Shown: positions 17,363-26,456 of the stretch, piece after piece
How the letters are laid out: each line of letters opens with the position of its first letter
Numbering within the stretch: the first letter of the stretch is position 1
Assembly (NCBI RefSeq): GCF_020966755.1
Contig: NZ_JAJKFT010000002.1
Coordinates: 558,001-622,000 of the forward strand
DNA from: Blastopirellula sediminis
GTDB taxonomy: Bacteria > Planctomycetota > Planctomycetia > Pirellulales > Pirellulaceae
Reading direction: 5' to 3'
DNA: 64,000 nt
Position numbers and translations under genes: made by a program
Notes under the pieces: model-generated
Databases searched by the model: none
What the model saw: only the letters and a program-made list of their open reading frames with translations
Told to the model about the DNA's origin: nothing

Positions 17363-18502
17363 ATGAAACGAATGTTGCAAACCGCACTGCTGGCCCTGTT
17401 GGTCGTGACGAGCGGCGCTCTCCTGACCGCCGGCGAACTTCACGAAACGGTCGTCTTCAAGTCAGGGATGAACGGTTACAACACCTACCGCATTCCGTCG
17501 GTCATCACCGCGAAGGACGGAACGCTCCTCGCGTTTATTGAAGCCCGCAAGAACAACATGTCCGACACCGGCGACATCGATCTGGTGCTCCGCCGCTCGA
17601 AAGATAACGGCGCCACCTGGAGCGACGCCGAAGTGATTTGGGATGACGAAGGAAACGTCTGCGGCAATCCTTGCCCGGTGGTCGATCAATCGACCGGCAA
17701 GATCTGGCTGCTGCTCACCTGGAATTCGGGGAAGACGCCGGAAGGGAAGATTCAGCCCGGTTTCGGCGCCGATTCGCGCCGCGTCTTCGTCGCTTCGTCG
17801 GAAGACAACGGACAGACCTGGACCGCCCCCCAGGAAATCACCGCCGACGTCAAAGACAAAGAATGGACCTGGTATGCGACCGGTCCCGGCAGCGGCATTC
17901 AAATCGAACATGGCCCGCACGCGGGACGTTTGGTCATTCCGTGCGATCACAAATGGCTGACCGGCGGCAAGCTGAAGTTTGGTTCGCACGTCATCTACTC
18001 CGACGACCATGGTAAAACGTGGCAATTGGGGGGCTCGGCGCCGGACTACCAGGTCAACGAATGCGAAGTGGTCGAGCTCAAAGATGGCAAGCTGCTGCTC
18101 AATATGCGGAACTACGACCGCAAGCAAACAGCCCGCCAGGTCTGCGTCAGCGCTGACGGCGGAAAGACCTGGACCGATCAAAAGTTTGACCCCACGCTGG
18201 TCGAGCCGATTTGCCAAGGGAGCGTCCATCGCTATCGTTGGCCCGCAGGAGACAAGCCGGGGATCGTGCTCTTCTCGAACCCGGCCAGCGCGAAAGATCG
18301 CACAGCGATGACCGTTCGCGCCAGCTACGACGACTGCCAAACCTGGCCGGTCGAGCGCCGCTTGTTTGACGGGAGCAGCGCCTATTCGTCGCTGACCGTT
18401 CTTCCCAACGGCCAGATCGGTTGTCTCTACGAGCGGAACGGATACAAAGAAGTCGTCTTCGCTCGTTTCGATCTTGATTGGCTGCGGTCAGCTGACAAGT
18501 AA
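17363..18502 (+). CDS. exported exo-alpha-sialidase (BNR-repeat neuraminidase)
   Basis: A 379-residue protein with a signal peptide (MKRMLQTALLALLVVTSGALLTAG). It carries the sialidase YRIP motif (TYRIPSVITAKDGTLLAFIEARK) followed by four Asp-box/BNR repeats: SKDNGATWSD, SEDNGQTWTAPQ, SDDHGKTWQLGG and SADGGKTWTDQ. It has the six-bladed propeller length of GH33 enzymes without additional binding domains. It should cleave terminal sialic acids from glycoconjugates in the periplasm or outside the cell. N-acetylneuraminate lyase follows after 48 bp on the same strand, which supports sialic acid use over an unrelated BNR function. Confidence 0.9.
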   Translation: MKRMLQTALLALLVVTSGALLTAGELHETVVFKSGMNGYNTYRIPSVITAKDGTLLAFIEARKNNMSDTGDIDLVLRRSKDNGATWSDAEVIWDDEGNVCGNPCPVVDQSTGKIWLLLTWNSGKTPEGKIQPGFGADSRRVFVASSEDNGQTWTAPQEITADVKDKEWTWYATGPGSGIQIEHGPHAGRLVIPCDHKWLTGGKLKFGSHVIYSDDHGKTWQLGGSAPDYQVNECEVVELKDGKLLLNMRNYDRKQTARQVCVSADGGKTWTDQKFDPTLVEPICQGSVHRYRWPAGDKPGIVLFSNPASAKDRTAMTVRASYDDCQTWPVERRLFDGSSAYSSLTVLPNGQIGCLYERNGYKEVVFARFDLDWLRSADK

Positions 18503-18550
18503 AGAGCCAGCGTCCCGTTTCCCATCCTTTCCCTTCCTGGGTCAAAACTC

Positions 18551-19495
18551 GTGATTCAGCCGCATTATGGTCGATTGCGCGGACTTGTCGCCGCGGCGTT
18601 TACTCCGTTTCATGCTGATGGCGGCATCGACATTGCCCGCGTGGCGCCGATGGTCGACTATTTGGTCGAACAGCAGATTCGCGGGCTCTACGTCCTGGGA
18701 AGCACCGGGGAAGGAATCTCGCTGACCAGCGACGAGCGCAAACAGGTCGCCGAAGCGTTCGTCGCCGCCACTCGCGGTCGAATTCCGGTGATCGTTCAGG
18801 TTGGGTGCGAAAGCCTGGCCGCAGCCCGCGATCTCGCTAGCCATGCGCAGCAAGTCGGCGCCGACGCCGTTTCGGCGGTCAGTCCGGTTTACTTCAAGCC
18901 GGACACGGTCGAGTCGCTGGTCGACTCGATGGCGCACATCGCCGCCGGCGCGCCTGACTTGCCGTTTTACTACTACCACATTCCGGCGGCGACCGGTTTG
19001 ACCCACTCGCCGCTGGCCTTTCTCGAACTCGCCAAAGTCCGCATCCCCAATCTCCGCGGCATCAAGTTCACTTCCCCGGCCGTGTTCGACTACCAGGCCT
19101 GCGTCGAATCGGCCGGCGACGACTACGAAGTGATGTGGGGTCTCGACGAGATGTTGCTCTCCGGATTGACCGCCGGCGGAACCGCCGCGGTAGGGAGCAC
19201 CTACAACTTCGCCCCGGCCGTCTATCACCACATTCTGCAGGCGGTAGAGCAGGGGAACCTGGAAGAGGCCAAGCTGTGGCAATCGCGCTCGCAACAAGTG
19301 GTCCGCGCGTTCGTTCCCTTCGGACCGCGAGCGGCGCAAAAAGCGATCATGGCGATGATCGGACAAGACTGCGGTCCCAGCCGCTTGCCGATTCGTTCGC
19401 TGACGCCGGAAGCGTACACGCAACTGCGATCCCAGCTGGAAGAAATTGGCTTCTTTCAGTGGTCGCAATTGGCGACCAGTTCCGCGAACGCGTAA
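18551..19495 (+). CDS. nanA: N-acetylneuraminate lyase (DapA/NAL family class I aldolase)
   Basis: A 314-residue cytoplasmic aldolase starting at GTG. Family marks are GSTGEGISLTSDERK (substrate carboxylate-binding GSTGE), the catalytic tyrosine Y142 in YYYHIPAATG and the Schiff-base lysine K172 in GIKFT. The YHIPA and GIKFT contexts fit NAL rather than dihydrodipicolinate synthase. It splits N-acetylneuraminate into ManNAc and pyruvate, and is placed just after the sialidase. NanK, NanE and a sialic acid transporter are not in this window, so the pathway must be completed elsewhere. Confidence 0.9.
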   Translation: MIQPHYGRLRGLVAAAFTPFHADGGIDIARVAPMVDYLVEQQIRGLYVLGSTGEGISLTSDERKQVAEAFVAATRGRIPVIVQVGCESLAAARDLASHAQQVGADAVSAVSPVYFKPDTVESLVDSMAHIAAGAPDLPFYYYHIPAATGLTHSPLAFLELAKVRIPNLRGIKFTSPAVFDYQACVESAGDDYEVMWGLDEMLLSGLTAGGTAAVGSTYNFAPAVYHHILQAVEQGNLEEAKLWQSRSQQVVRAFVPFGPRAAQKAIMAMIGQDCGPSRLPIRSLTPEAYTQLRSQLEEIGFFQWSQLATSSANA

Positions 19496-19504
19496 GCAAG
19501 TCGC

Positions 19505-20968
19505 TTACGCGAAGAGTTCCTTCACCGGCTTCCCTTTGCCGTCCTGCGTGACGTAGAAGGGGCGTTCTTCGATCGTGAAGCCGGTGCGGGGACTGATCCC
19601 CATCGCGGTCATGATCGTCGCGTGCAAATCCATCACGCTGACCGGGTTCTTCGTCGCAACCAACGGGCGTTCGTCGGCCGTTTCGCCATAGACGAAGCCC
19701 TTCTTCATGCCGCCGCCGAACATCACCACGCTCGTCCCGCCGGTGAAATGGCGATGCAGACCGTAGTGCTTCATCTCGGTCACTTTGTCGACCTTGAAGG
19801 TCGCCTGATCGTTGGCGTTGGAGCCTGGCTTCCCTTCGACGATCGCGTCGCGGCTGAATTCCGACGCGACGATCACTAGCGTCCGATCAAGCAGCCCGCG
19901 TTCTTCCAGGTCGAGCACCAGCTGCGCGATCGGGCGATCGATCTCGGAGTGCATCCGGGCGACCGTTTCGTGTCCATTGGCGTGCGTGTCAAAGTGGAGG
20001 AACGGCACGTACTCAGTCGTGACTTCGACGAACCGGGCGCCTGCTTCGACCAGACGACGCGCGAGCAAGCAGCCGCGACCAAAGCGGCTGGTGTCGTACT
20101 TCGCCAACGACGCCTTCGGCTCGAGCGAAAGATCGAACGCGGCGCGGTCTTTCGAGCTGAGCAACCGATAAGCGTTGTCGAGCGAGCGGAGCATCGACTC
20201 TTGCTGGTAGTCGCTCATGTAGTCGCGCTGCGGCGTTTGGTCGACCAGCTTGCGGAACAGTTTGTTGCGGTCGGCGAAGCGATCGGCGTTCATTCCTTGG
20301 GGAGGACGAACGGCCGCGGCCGCTTCTTCCGGGAATGGCAAATTCATCGGACCAAATTCGCTGCCGAAGAAGCCGGCCGTAGTGAACGCCTTCAGCTCTT
20401 CCTTCTCGCCAACTCCTTCCAGACGCTGCCCGATATTAACGAACGGCGGCATCACCGGGTTGTTCGGGCCGAGGACCTTCGCCATCCAGGCGCCAATATG
20501 GGGACACGCGACCGTCTGGGGCGGGACGTAACCGGTGTGCCAATGGTATTGATGACGCGAATGCAAAATGCTGCCAAGGTCGGGCTGCACCGCCGAGCGA
20601 ATCAGCGTCGCGCGGTCCATCACTTGGGCGACGTTTTCGAGCCCTTCGCAAATCTGCAGCCCGTCGACGCTGGTATCGATCGCCGGAAACGTGCTGAGCA
20701 TGCTGTCGACCGACATGCCGGTCTCAAACGGCAGGTATTTCTTCGGATCGAACGTTTCGGGCGCCGCCATGCCGCCGGCGAGCCACAACAAGATGCACGC
20801 GTCGGCGGTCGCCTTCGGCTGCTCGACCGGACCTTCTTCCGCAGCGGAGACCAACTGCGGCGCGCCGGTCATCCACGCGGCGGCGCTGGCGGCCGATAGC
20901 TTTCGCAGGAAGTCGCGGCGGATCGCCACACGATCTTGACGCATCGATTCGTCGGTATGCTCAGCCAT
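19505..20968 (-). CDS. DUF1501 domain protein with Tat-type signal
   Basis: A 487-residue DUF1501 protein, a sulfatase/alkaline-phosphatase-like fold widespread in planctomycetes and of unknown activity. The N-terminus has a twin-arginine-like signal (RRDFLRKLSAASAAAW). The C-terminus keeps the usual features PVSVMDLHATIMTAMG and FTIEERPFYVTQDGK. It is transcribed with the upstream DUF1549/DUF1553 gene, 15 bp away, the standard DUF1549-DUF1501 pairing. The pair is convergent with nanA and may belong functionally with glycan breakdown, but nothing here proves that. Confidence 0.92.
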   Translation of the reverse strand: MAEHTDESMRQDRVAIRRDFLRKLSAASAAAWMTGAPQLVSAAEEGPVEQPKATADACILLWLAGGMAAPETFDPKKYLPFETGMSVDSMLSTFPAIDTSVDGLQICEGLENVAQVMDRATLIRSAVQPDLGSILHSRHQYHWHTGYVPPQTVACPHIGAWMAKVLGPNNPVMPPFVNIGQRLEGVGEKEELKAFTTAGFFGSEFGPMNLPFPEEAAAAVRPPQGMNADRFADRNKLFRKLVDQTPQRDYMSDYQQESMLRSLDNAYRLLSSKDRAAFDLSLEPKASLAKYDTSRFGRGCLLARRLVEAGARFVEVTTEYVPFLHFDTHANGHETVARMHSEIDRPIAQLVLDLEERGLLDRTLVIVASEFSRDAIVEGKPGSNANDQATFKVDKVTEMKHYGLHRHFTGGTSVVMFGGGMKKGFVYGETADERPLVATKNPVSVMDLHATIMTAMGISPRTGFTIEERPFYVTQDGKGKPVKELFA

Positions 20969-20983
20969 GATTTTCGCTCGTCA

Positions 20984-23437
20984 CTAACGGATGATCATGA
21001 ATTCGGGAAGCATCAGCACCGTCCAGAGCATATCCTGCACGCTCTGCTGGTCCGGCTTGTCGCCGATCGCCTCGGCCAAAATCGTTTGCTCGTTGTCGGT
21101 CGCATGTCGCGACAAGAGCGACATATAAACGTGATCGACCAGTTCGCGGGAACTGGCCCAGTTTTGCGTTAGCAGTTGCTGCGCTCCCCGGGCAAGCGCG
21201 GCGTCCAGTTCCGGTCCATTGGCCAAACTGATCGCTTCCAACGTCGTCAACTCGTCCGGGCGGGAAGAGACGACCTGGTCGCGGTTCGGTCGACCCAGCG
21301 CTCGCATCAGGAAGTCTCCCTTCATCAGCGCGGCTCGCACCATCGGGGTTTCTCCCGTCAGCGACAGCTTCGTGGCGCTTTCGACGCTGGCGGTCCAAAC
21401 GTCGAGCGCCGGGACAATGGTCGCCGACTGCGCAGACTTCGCCCATTCGGCGAGCGGCTGCCGAGTAATTATTTCTTTCTTCGGCGCGGCGGTCCAATTC
21501 CACGACTCGTCGGAAGCGATCGTGACGATCTCTTTGCCGGCGAGATCGATCTTCGCCTGGAAATAAAGTCCCGCGGGATTCGGGCCGCTGCCGGCATTCT
21601 TGGCGATCACCACCACCTCGTTCGGCCCCTTTTTCAAATGGGGAGTCAGCGAGACAGATTGCAGGTCGGTCCACGTCGTGCTGGAGGCGACTTCCTTGCG
21701 ATTCACGAACAGCTGGAACTCATTGTCGCAGGTGATCGCGGCGATCGCCGACTGCGGCTGGGCGCCCAGATCGAACGTGCGGACCAGCGCGATCGTTTCA
21801 TCCGAGGGAGGAATCTTGCCGCCGGCGGCGGAGTCTCCCCAGATCCACTTCGCGACCAGCTTGACCTCGGCCGATTCCGCCGAGTCGGTCTGAAGGCGAT
21901 TCACCTTGGCGTCCATCACGCGCGGCGCGGCGCCGGAGAGTCGCCAGACGGCGTCGACGAATTGCTCGGCCGTCATCCGCTTCGCTTGCGGACCGCGATA
22001 GTCGTATTCGCCATCCTTCGAGTCATCCGAGATCACCTCGGTCTGCGATTGATACGCCTGGCTGTTGGCGATCAGACGCATCAGCTGCTTCAAGTCGTAG
22101 TTCTCGTCGGCCAGGTAAACCGCCAGGTAATCGAGCAGGTCCTCGTTCCAAGGACGCGACTGCATCGCATCGAGCGGATGGACGACGCCGCGGCCCATAA
22201 ACCGTTGCCAGACGCGATTGGCGATCGTGCGGGTAAAGCGGCCGTTCTCGGGCGCGGTCATCAACGCGGCCAATTGCTTCAGCCGTTCCGGTTGCGACGC
22301 TTCCGGGTCGATATTGCCCAGTTCCGGAAAGAGCCAGGCCGCTTTGGCGATTTCGCCGGTCGGCTTGTCGCAGCGATGCAGTTCGATCGGCTGGTCGGCG
22401 TAAACGGCGGCCAGTCCATAGGCGTCGGCCAGTTTCCAGTGATCAATAAAGCTGTTGTGGCACGAAGCGCACTTCATATTGATGCCAAGGAGCGACTGCG
22501 ACACGTTTTGCGAAAACTGAATCGCCACCGTTTGGCCGGCGCTCACTTCGCCGCGCCACTTGATGCCGTCGATGAATCCGCGGCTACCGGCGGTTGGCGG
22601 AGCGATCAGCTCGCGCGTCAAATGATCGTACGGCTTGTTCTGGCGCAGCGCGTCGTAAAGCCACGTGGTGATCTGACTGCGACCGCCGGTGATAAAACCG
22701 GTGCCGTCGTAATCATTCCGGAGCAAGTCGTTCCAGAAGCTGAGCCAATGGTCGGCGTAGTCGATATCGCGGGCCAACAACGCATCGATCGCCTTCGCCC
22801 GTTTGTTCGGAGAGGGATCGGCGAGAAACGCTTCGAGCTCTTCAATCGTCGGCGGCAGACCAACAATGTCGAGCGAAACGCGGCGAAGGAATTGTTCGTC
22901 CGAAATTGGTTCCGGACGCGCAACCATCTTTTCTGTTAAGTACGCGTCAATGATCCGGTCGATCGGGTTCTCGCGGCCGTCAACTGCGGCCGGCAGTTCA
23001 GGACGCCGCGGCAGGAGCGGGGGCTCGTAGAACTTGTCGCCAAACGAGAATCCAGCTTCCCACGGCATATCGGCTTTGACCCAGCTTTGCAGCAGCGCGA
23101 CTTCTTCCGCCGAGACGCGGGCCCGATCCTTCGGCGGCATCTGCATGTCGGGATCATCCGAAGCAATCAGCTCCAGAAAGTAGGAGCCGTCGACGTCTCC
23201 GGGGATCGCCATCTCGTCATCCAGGAACGACTCGCGATCGTTGATCGAGAATCCCCCTTCCGCTTTTCCGGCCGAGTGGCAGGCGGTGCAATGCTTTCGC
23301 AAGATCGGCACGATCTGATGCGAGAAGTCAATTTTCGCCGGGGGCTCGGCGGCTTGAAGATCTTGGTCGCTGAACGTCGATACGCCGCAAAATGCCAGGG
23401 CGCAGAACAGGACCGTCGAAGCGCGAAGAATTCTCAT
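20984..23437 (-). CDS. PSCyt1-DUF1549-DUF1553 cytochrome-type exported protein
   Basis: An 817-residue protein with a signal peptide (MRILRASTVLFCALAFCG). The order is PSCyt1 haem motif CTACH (about residue 53), DUF1549/PSCyt2 (PEPISDEQFLRRVSLDIVGLPPTI, about 180-390) and DUF1553/PSD1 (RTIANRVWQRFMGRGVVHPLD onward). A beta-sandwich-like insert of about 130 residues lies inside the DUF1553 part (ITCDNEFQLFVNRKEVAS; about 530-680), probably a carbohydrate-binding jelly roll. It is the upstream partner of the DUF1501 gene. These pairs are thought to act in periplasmic oxidative processing of complex carbohydrates; the reaction is unknown. Confidence 0.92.
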   Translation of the reverse strand: MRILRASTVLFCALAFCGVSTFSDQDLQAAEPPAKIDFSHQIVPILRKHCTACHSAGKAEGGFSINDRESFLDDEMAIPGDVDGSYFLELIASDDPDMQMPPKDRARVSAEEVALLQSWVKADMPWEAGFSFGDKFYEPPLLPRRPELPAAVDGRENPIDRIIDAYLTEKMVARPEPISDEQFLRRVSLDIVGLPPTIEELEAFLADPSPNKRAKAIDALLARDIDYADHWLSFWNDLLRNDYDGTGFITGGRSQITTWLYDALRQNKPYDHLTRELIAPPTAGSRGFIDGIKWRGEVSAGQTVAIQFSQNVSQSLLGINMKCASCHNSFIDHWKLADAYGLAAVYADQPIELHRCDKPTGEIAKAAWLFPELGNIDPEASQPERLKQLAALMTAPENGRFTRTIANRVWQRFMGRGVVHPLDAMQSRPWNEDLLDYLAVYLADENYDLKQLMRLIANSQAYQSQTEVISDDSKDGEYDYRGPQAKRMTAEQFVDAVWRLSGAAPRVMDAKVNRLQTDSAESAEVKLVAKWIWGDSAAGGKIPPSDETIALVRTFDLGAQPQSAIAAITCDNEFQLFVNRKEVASSTTWTDLQSVSLTPHLKKGPNEVVVIAKNAGSGPNPAGLYFQAKIDLAGKEIVTIASDESWNWTAAPKKEIITRQPLAEWAKSAQSATIVPALDVWTASVESATKLSLTGETPMVRAALMKGDFLMRALGRPNRDQVVSSRPDELTTLEAISLANGPELDAALARGAQQLLTQNWASSRELVDHVYMSLLSRHATDNEQTILAEAIGDKPDQQSVQDMLWTVLMLPEFMIIR

Positions 23438-23532
23438 AGGGCGGGCAGTTGCTAGGTGGGAACAGCATCGATCTGTTCACTCTAGTACACCCCAACATCG
23501 TGCACAATCACTTATTGGCTAAATGTTTGCGT

Positions 23533-24924
23533 CTAACGCGCGAGCTCGGCAGTTTGGGTAACCTTCGCTGCAAACATTTTCAAAAGATCTGTCGATTCTT
23601 GTCTCGTAAACTGGAATTGATCCTGTTTTAGCGACAAATAAATCTGATCGGCAGTCGTCGTAACGCTGAACGCCGCGGCCGTCCGCGGCCGAACCGGCGG
23701 TAGCCCGATCAAAGAGTCGTAAACCAGATTTCCGGCAACCAGACCTCCGTTGGCCATCGGCAGTTTCGTGGCGAAGCGACGCCACGAGTTGCCCAAGTTC
23801 GTCAGCACCGCGGTAGCGAAACAGAAGCGACCGTTGACGATCCAGGGATGAGCGCCGACCGACTGGATTCCAGCGAGTCCTCCGATAAAGTAGCGCGACA
23901 AGCGATCGCCACGAATGGCGCTCGTTTCCCAGGCCAAGGACTTGCGCAACTCTTCCGGCTTCTGACAGAAATCGCCGCGACGCGTTAGAAAGGCAAAGCC
24001 AACGTCGTTGGTTGTGGGCATCGCATTATCTCCCTTGCCGCGAAGATTCTGCGGCATCAGCACCCGCAACTGTCGGCGTTTGACGGGATAACCTTGCGAC
24101 TCGATCTGTTCATGCAGCGTCAGGAACAGGTCACGCAGCAGCAAGTCGTTGAGCGTCACCTTGGAGTCGGTCGAGAAGCGCCGCAGGGCAACGGTCGTCT
24201 CGTTGGACAGCGCGACCGTCACCGGACCGCTTTGCTTCCGTTCCGCTCCCGCTTCCAGCACCGGCAATCCGCTGGTCAGCGGCAAAGGGCGATCGGCAAA
24301 GAAGCGAAACGCCGATGCAATGCCGCTCGCCACGTCGCACAGTCCCTGCCAGACGCTGGGATTCTCGAGGGCCGAGTTACAACGATTCAGCAAACGTTCC
24401 GGCTCCAGCTTGCGCGGCGTCGCCGGCTTGGCGCCCGGCGTTGCGTTGTTGTATCCGGTGAGGAAGTCTTCGATGAAGGCGAAAATGCCGACGCCATCGG
24501 CGCACGCGTGATGAAAGTGAAACATCACGGTCGAGCGTTCGCTGCCGCTTCGGACGTAAATGCGCAGACCAACGTCTTTGGTCAGATCGATCAGCTCGTC
24601 ATAGCCGGTGACGTACGGCTCGCCATATTCGCCCCAATCGACGTCGGGCTTGCGATCGGACAATCGCCAGACCAGGCCCCGCTTTTTGTCCTGCTCGATG
24701 ACGCTGCGGAAGATCGGGGCGCGATCGAGGGCGAACTGGAGACCTTCTTCAAACGGACCTCGTTCGACCGTTCCCTGAAAACGGGCTTCGCCGTCGCAGA
24801 ACATCGGATACTGCGTACGCCCATCGGCGAACATGAACTTCTCTACCGGCGAAAGCGGCAGAGGAAAGATCTTGTTCAGCGTAGCGTCGTAGTCCGATTT
24901 AGGAACGTCTGCGACCTGCGACAT
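23533..24924 (-). CDS. HHxxxDG acyltransferase (condensation-domain / wax-ester-synthase superfamily)
   Basis: A 463-residue cytoplasmic protein, the last gene of the lipid operon. The catalytic motif of the CoA-dependent acyltransferase superfamily is intact: FHFHHACADG, with H138-H139 and D143-G144. Length and the two-lobed pattern match stand-alone condensation or WES/PapA-type enzymes. These join an acyl thioester (on CoA, ACP or an acyl-AMP-derived carrier) to an alcohol or amine. With an aminotransferase and a thioester-reductase-like enzyme in the same operon, amide or ester formation on a reduced chain end is the likely job. It follows the AMP ligase after 29 bp. Confidence 0.8.
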   Translation of the reverse strand: MSQVADVPKSDYDATLNKIFPLPLSPVEKFMFADGRTQYPMFCDGEARFQGTVERGPFEEGLQFALDRAPIFRSVIEQDKKRGLVWRLSDRKPDVDWGEYGEPYVTGYDELIDLTKDVGLRIYVRSGSERSTVMFHFHHACADGVGIFAFIEDFLTGYNNATPGAKPATPRKLEPERLLNRCNSALENPSVWQGLCDVASGIASAFRFFADRPLPLTSGLPVLEAGAERKQSGPVTVALSNETTVALRRFSTDSKVTLNDLLLRDLFLTLHEQIESQGYPVKRRQLRVLMPQNLRGKGDNAMPTTNDVGFAFLTRRGDFCQKPEELRKSLAWETSAIRGDRLSRYFIGGLAGIQSVGAHPWIVNGRFCFATAVLTNLGNSWRRFATKLPMANGGLVAGNLVYDSLIGLPPVRPRTAAAFSVTTTADQIYLSLKQDQFQFTRQESTDLLKMFAAKVTQTAELAR

Positions 24925-24953
24925 CGGCGGGCTCCCGACAGAATAACGTGGGA

Positions 24954-26456
24954 CTAAGGAAGTTGATCGCGAACGATCTTTCCGGCCGGCGAACGGGGCA
25001 AAGCGTCGACCAGGGCGATCGCTTGCGGACGTTTGTAATAGACCAGATGCTCTTCGCAGTAAGCGCGAATCGACAGTTCGTCGACGCCCGGCTCGACGGC
25101 GATCGCCGCTTTGACGATCTCGGCCTGCGAAGCCAGGCGACTTCCATATACTTTCACTTCACGAACGCCCGGCATGGCGGCGATCGTTTCTTCCACTTCG
25201 CAGGGAACGACCTTCAGCCCCAGGACGTTGATCATTTCGCCGGTACGACCCCGCAAATGAATCACGCCGTCTGGCGCAATCCGGGCCAGGTCGCCAGTTT
25301 CAAACCAACCGTCAGCGTCCCACGGATGGAGGATAGCGCCTTGATCGTCGAGGTAGCCGGCCATCATCGAGCTGTTTTGAATATGCAGCTTACCGACGCC
25401 CGGTTCGAGACCTTGGTCATCCGCATCCGCCGGCGGACGGACGCAAACCTTCACGCCGTTCATCGGGGGACCAACCCGCCCGTCGACATCTTCGCCGTCG
25501 GCGGTGGTCGCGACCGAGATGCCGCCGGTTTCGGTCGTTCCGTAAAGGGGGCAAACGGTAACGCCGGTCTTCTTGCGGAACTGGACCGCCGAACGCCGCG
25601 GCATCATCGAGCCCGCGGTCAGCAGCCAACGCAACCGACCAAAGTCGATCGCACCGCCGAACAGAAGCATATCGATATGCGCCGGCACCATCGGCAACAC
25701 GGTGACCGGATAGTCGCGGAGAACCTCGCCTAGCTTTTTGATGCTGAAGTTGGCGGTGGTCACGATGCTCGCGCCAGAGAGCATCGGGGTCATCACCGTC
25801 AGGCCATAGCCATAGGCATGGCTCATCGGCGGAATCGCGAACAGGCAGTCATCTTCGCAAATCGCCATCGTCGCGGCGTAGTGCCGCGCTTCTTCCATCG
25901 CCGCAAAGCCCGGCCGGAGGGCGATCTTCGGCAAACCGGTCGAACCGGAGGTCGGGTGAAGCGGCACGCCGCGCAGTTCCGGTCCCGGCACAAAGCTCGG
26001 CTCAGGAAAAGCGCCCCAGAGCAAGTTCCAACCGGCGAGCGGCTGGAGTTGCTGCGAAGCGGTCAGTACCGACGCCACTTGCGCGTCTCCACCGAAAGCA
26101 GCCAGCCACTTCACGCCGAAGCGTTTCGAGTAGCGAGCCAATTCGGCCGACGGCGTCATCACGTGCACCAGCAGCGGCGAAGCCTCGCAGGCCAGCAGCG
26201 CTGCAAGCACCGCCGGAAAGAGGGGCCCGTTGCCGATTGTGACCAAGACGCGATCGCCAGCGGCCAAACCCTGCTGGCGAAAGGCGCGCACGAGCGATTC
26301 TCGTGCGCGAGCGAACTCATCCGCCGAAATGACGCGCCCCGCGTCCAGGTCAATGATGCAGCCGCGATAGTTCTCGACGGCATCCAGGATCGGCGAGGCG
26401 CTCCAGATCGAATCGGAAATTACCGGACCAGACACTGACGTGCTCCATCTTCCCAT
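24954..26456 (-). CDS. AMP-dependent acyl/aryl ligase (ANL superfamily)
   Basis: A 500-residue adenylate-forming enzyme with the core motifs: P-loop-like HPTSGSTGLPKIALRPG, the A5 motif LYGTTETGG, ETGDLARIAPDGVIHLRGR, and the C-terminal lysine in LPRSPAGKIVRDQL. It should activate a carboxylic acid as acyl-AMP and transfer it to CoA or a carrier. The exact start is uncertain: the ATG at 26456 overlaps the aminotransferase by 37 bp, and a GTG at 26435 would overlap by 16. It probably supplies the acyl group used by the HHxxxDG enzyme encoded next, or primes the synthase. Confidence 0.87.
   Translation of the reverse strand: MGRWSTSVSGPVISDSIWSASPILDAVENYRGCIIDLDAGRVISADEFARARESLVRAFRQQGLAAGDRVLVTIGNGPLFPAVLAALLACEASPLLVHVMTPSAELARYSKRFGVKWLAAFGGDAQVASVLTASQQLQPLAGWNLLWGAFPEPSFVPGPELRGVPLHPTSGSTGLPKIALRPGFAAMEEARHYAATMAICEDDCLFAIPPMSHAYGYGLTVMTPMLSGASIVTTANFSIKKLGEVLRDYPVTVLPMVPAHIDMLLFGGAIDFGRLRWLLTAGSMMPRRSAVQFRKKTGVTVCPLYGTTETGGISVATTADGEDVDGRVGPPMNGVKVCVRPPADADDQGLEPGVGKLHIQNSSMMAGYLDDQGAILHPWDADGWFETGDLARIAPDGVIHLRGRTGEMINVLGLKVVPCEVEETIAAMPGVREVKVYGSRLASQAEIVKAAIAVEPGVDELSIRAYCEEHLVYYKRPQAIALVDALPRSPAGKIVRDQLP

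Noticed and set aside
18551-19495. Calling the aldolase dapA
   Set aside because: The YHIPA context of the active tyrosine and the adjacent sialidase favour N-acetylneuraminate lyase.
23460-23478. GAACAG...CTGTTC palindrome upstream of the DUF1549 gene, considered as a LexA box
   Set aside because: The spacing between GAAC and GTTC is 11 bp, not the 4 bp of SOS boxes of that type.
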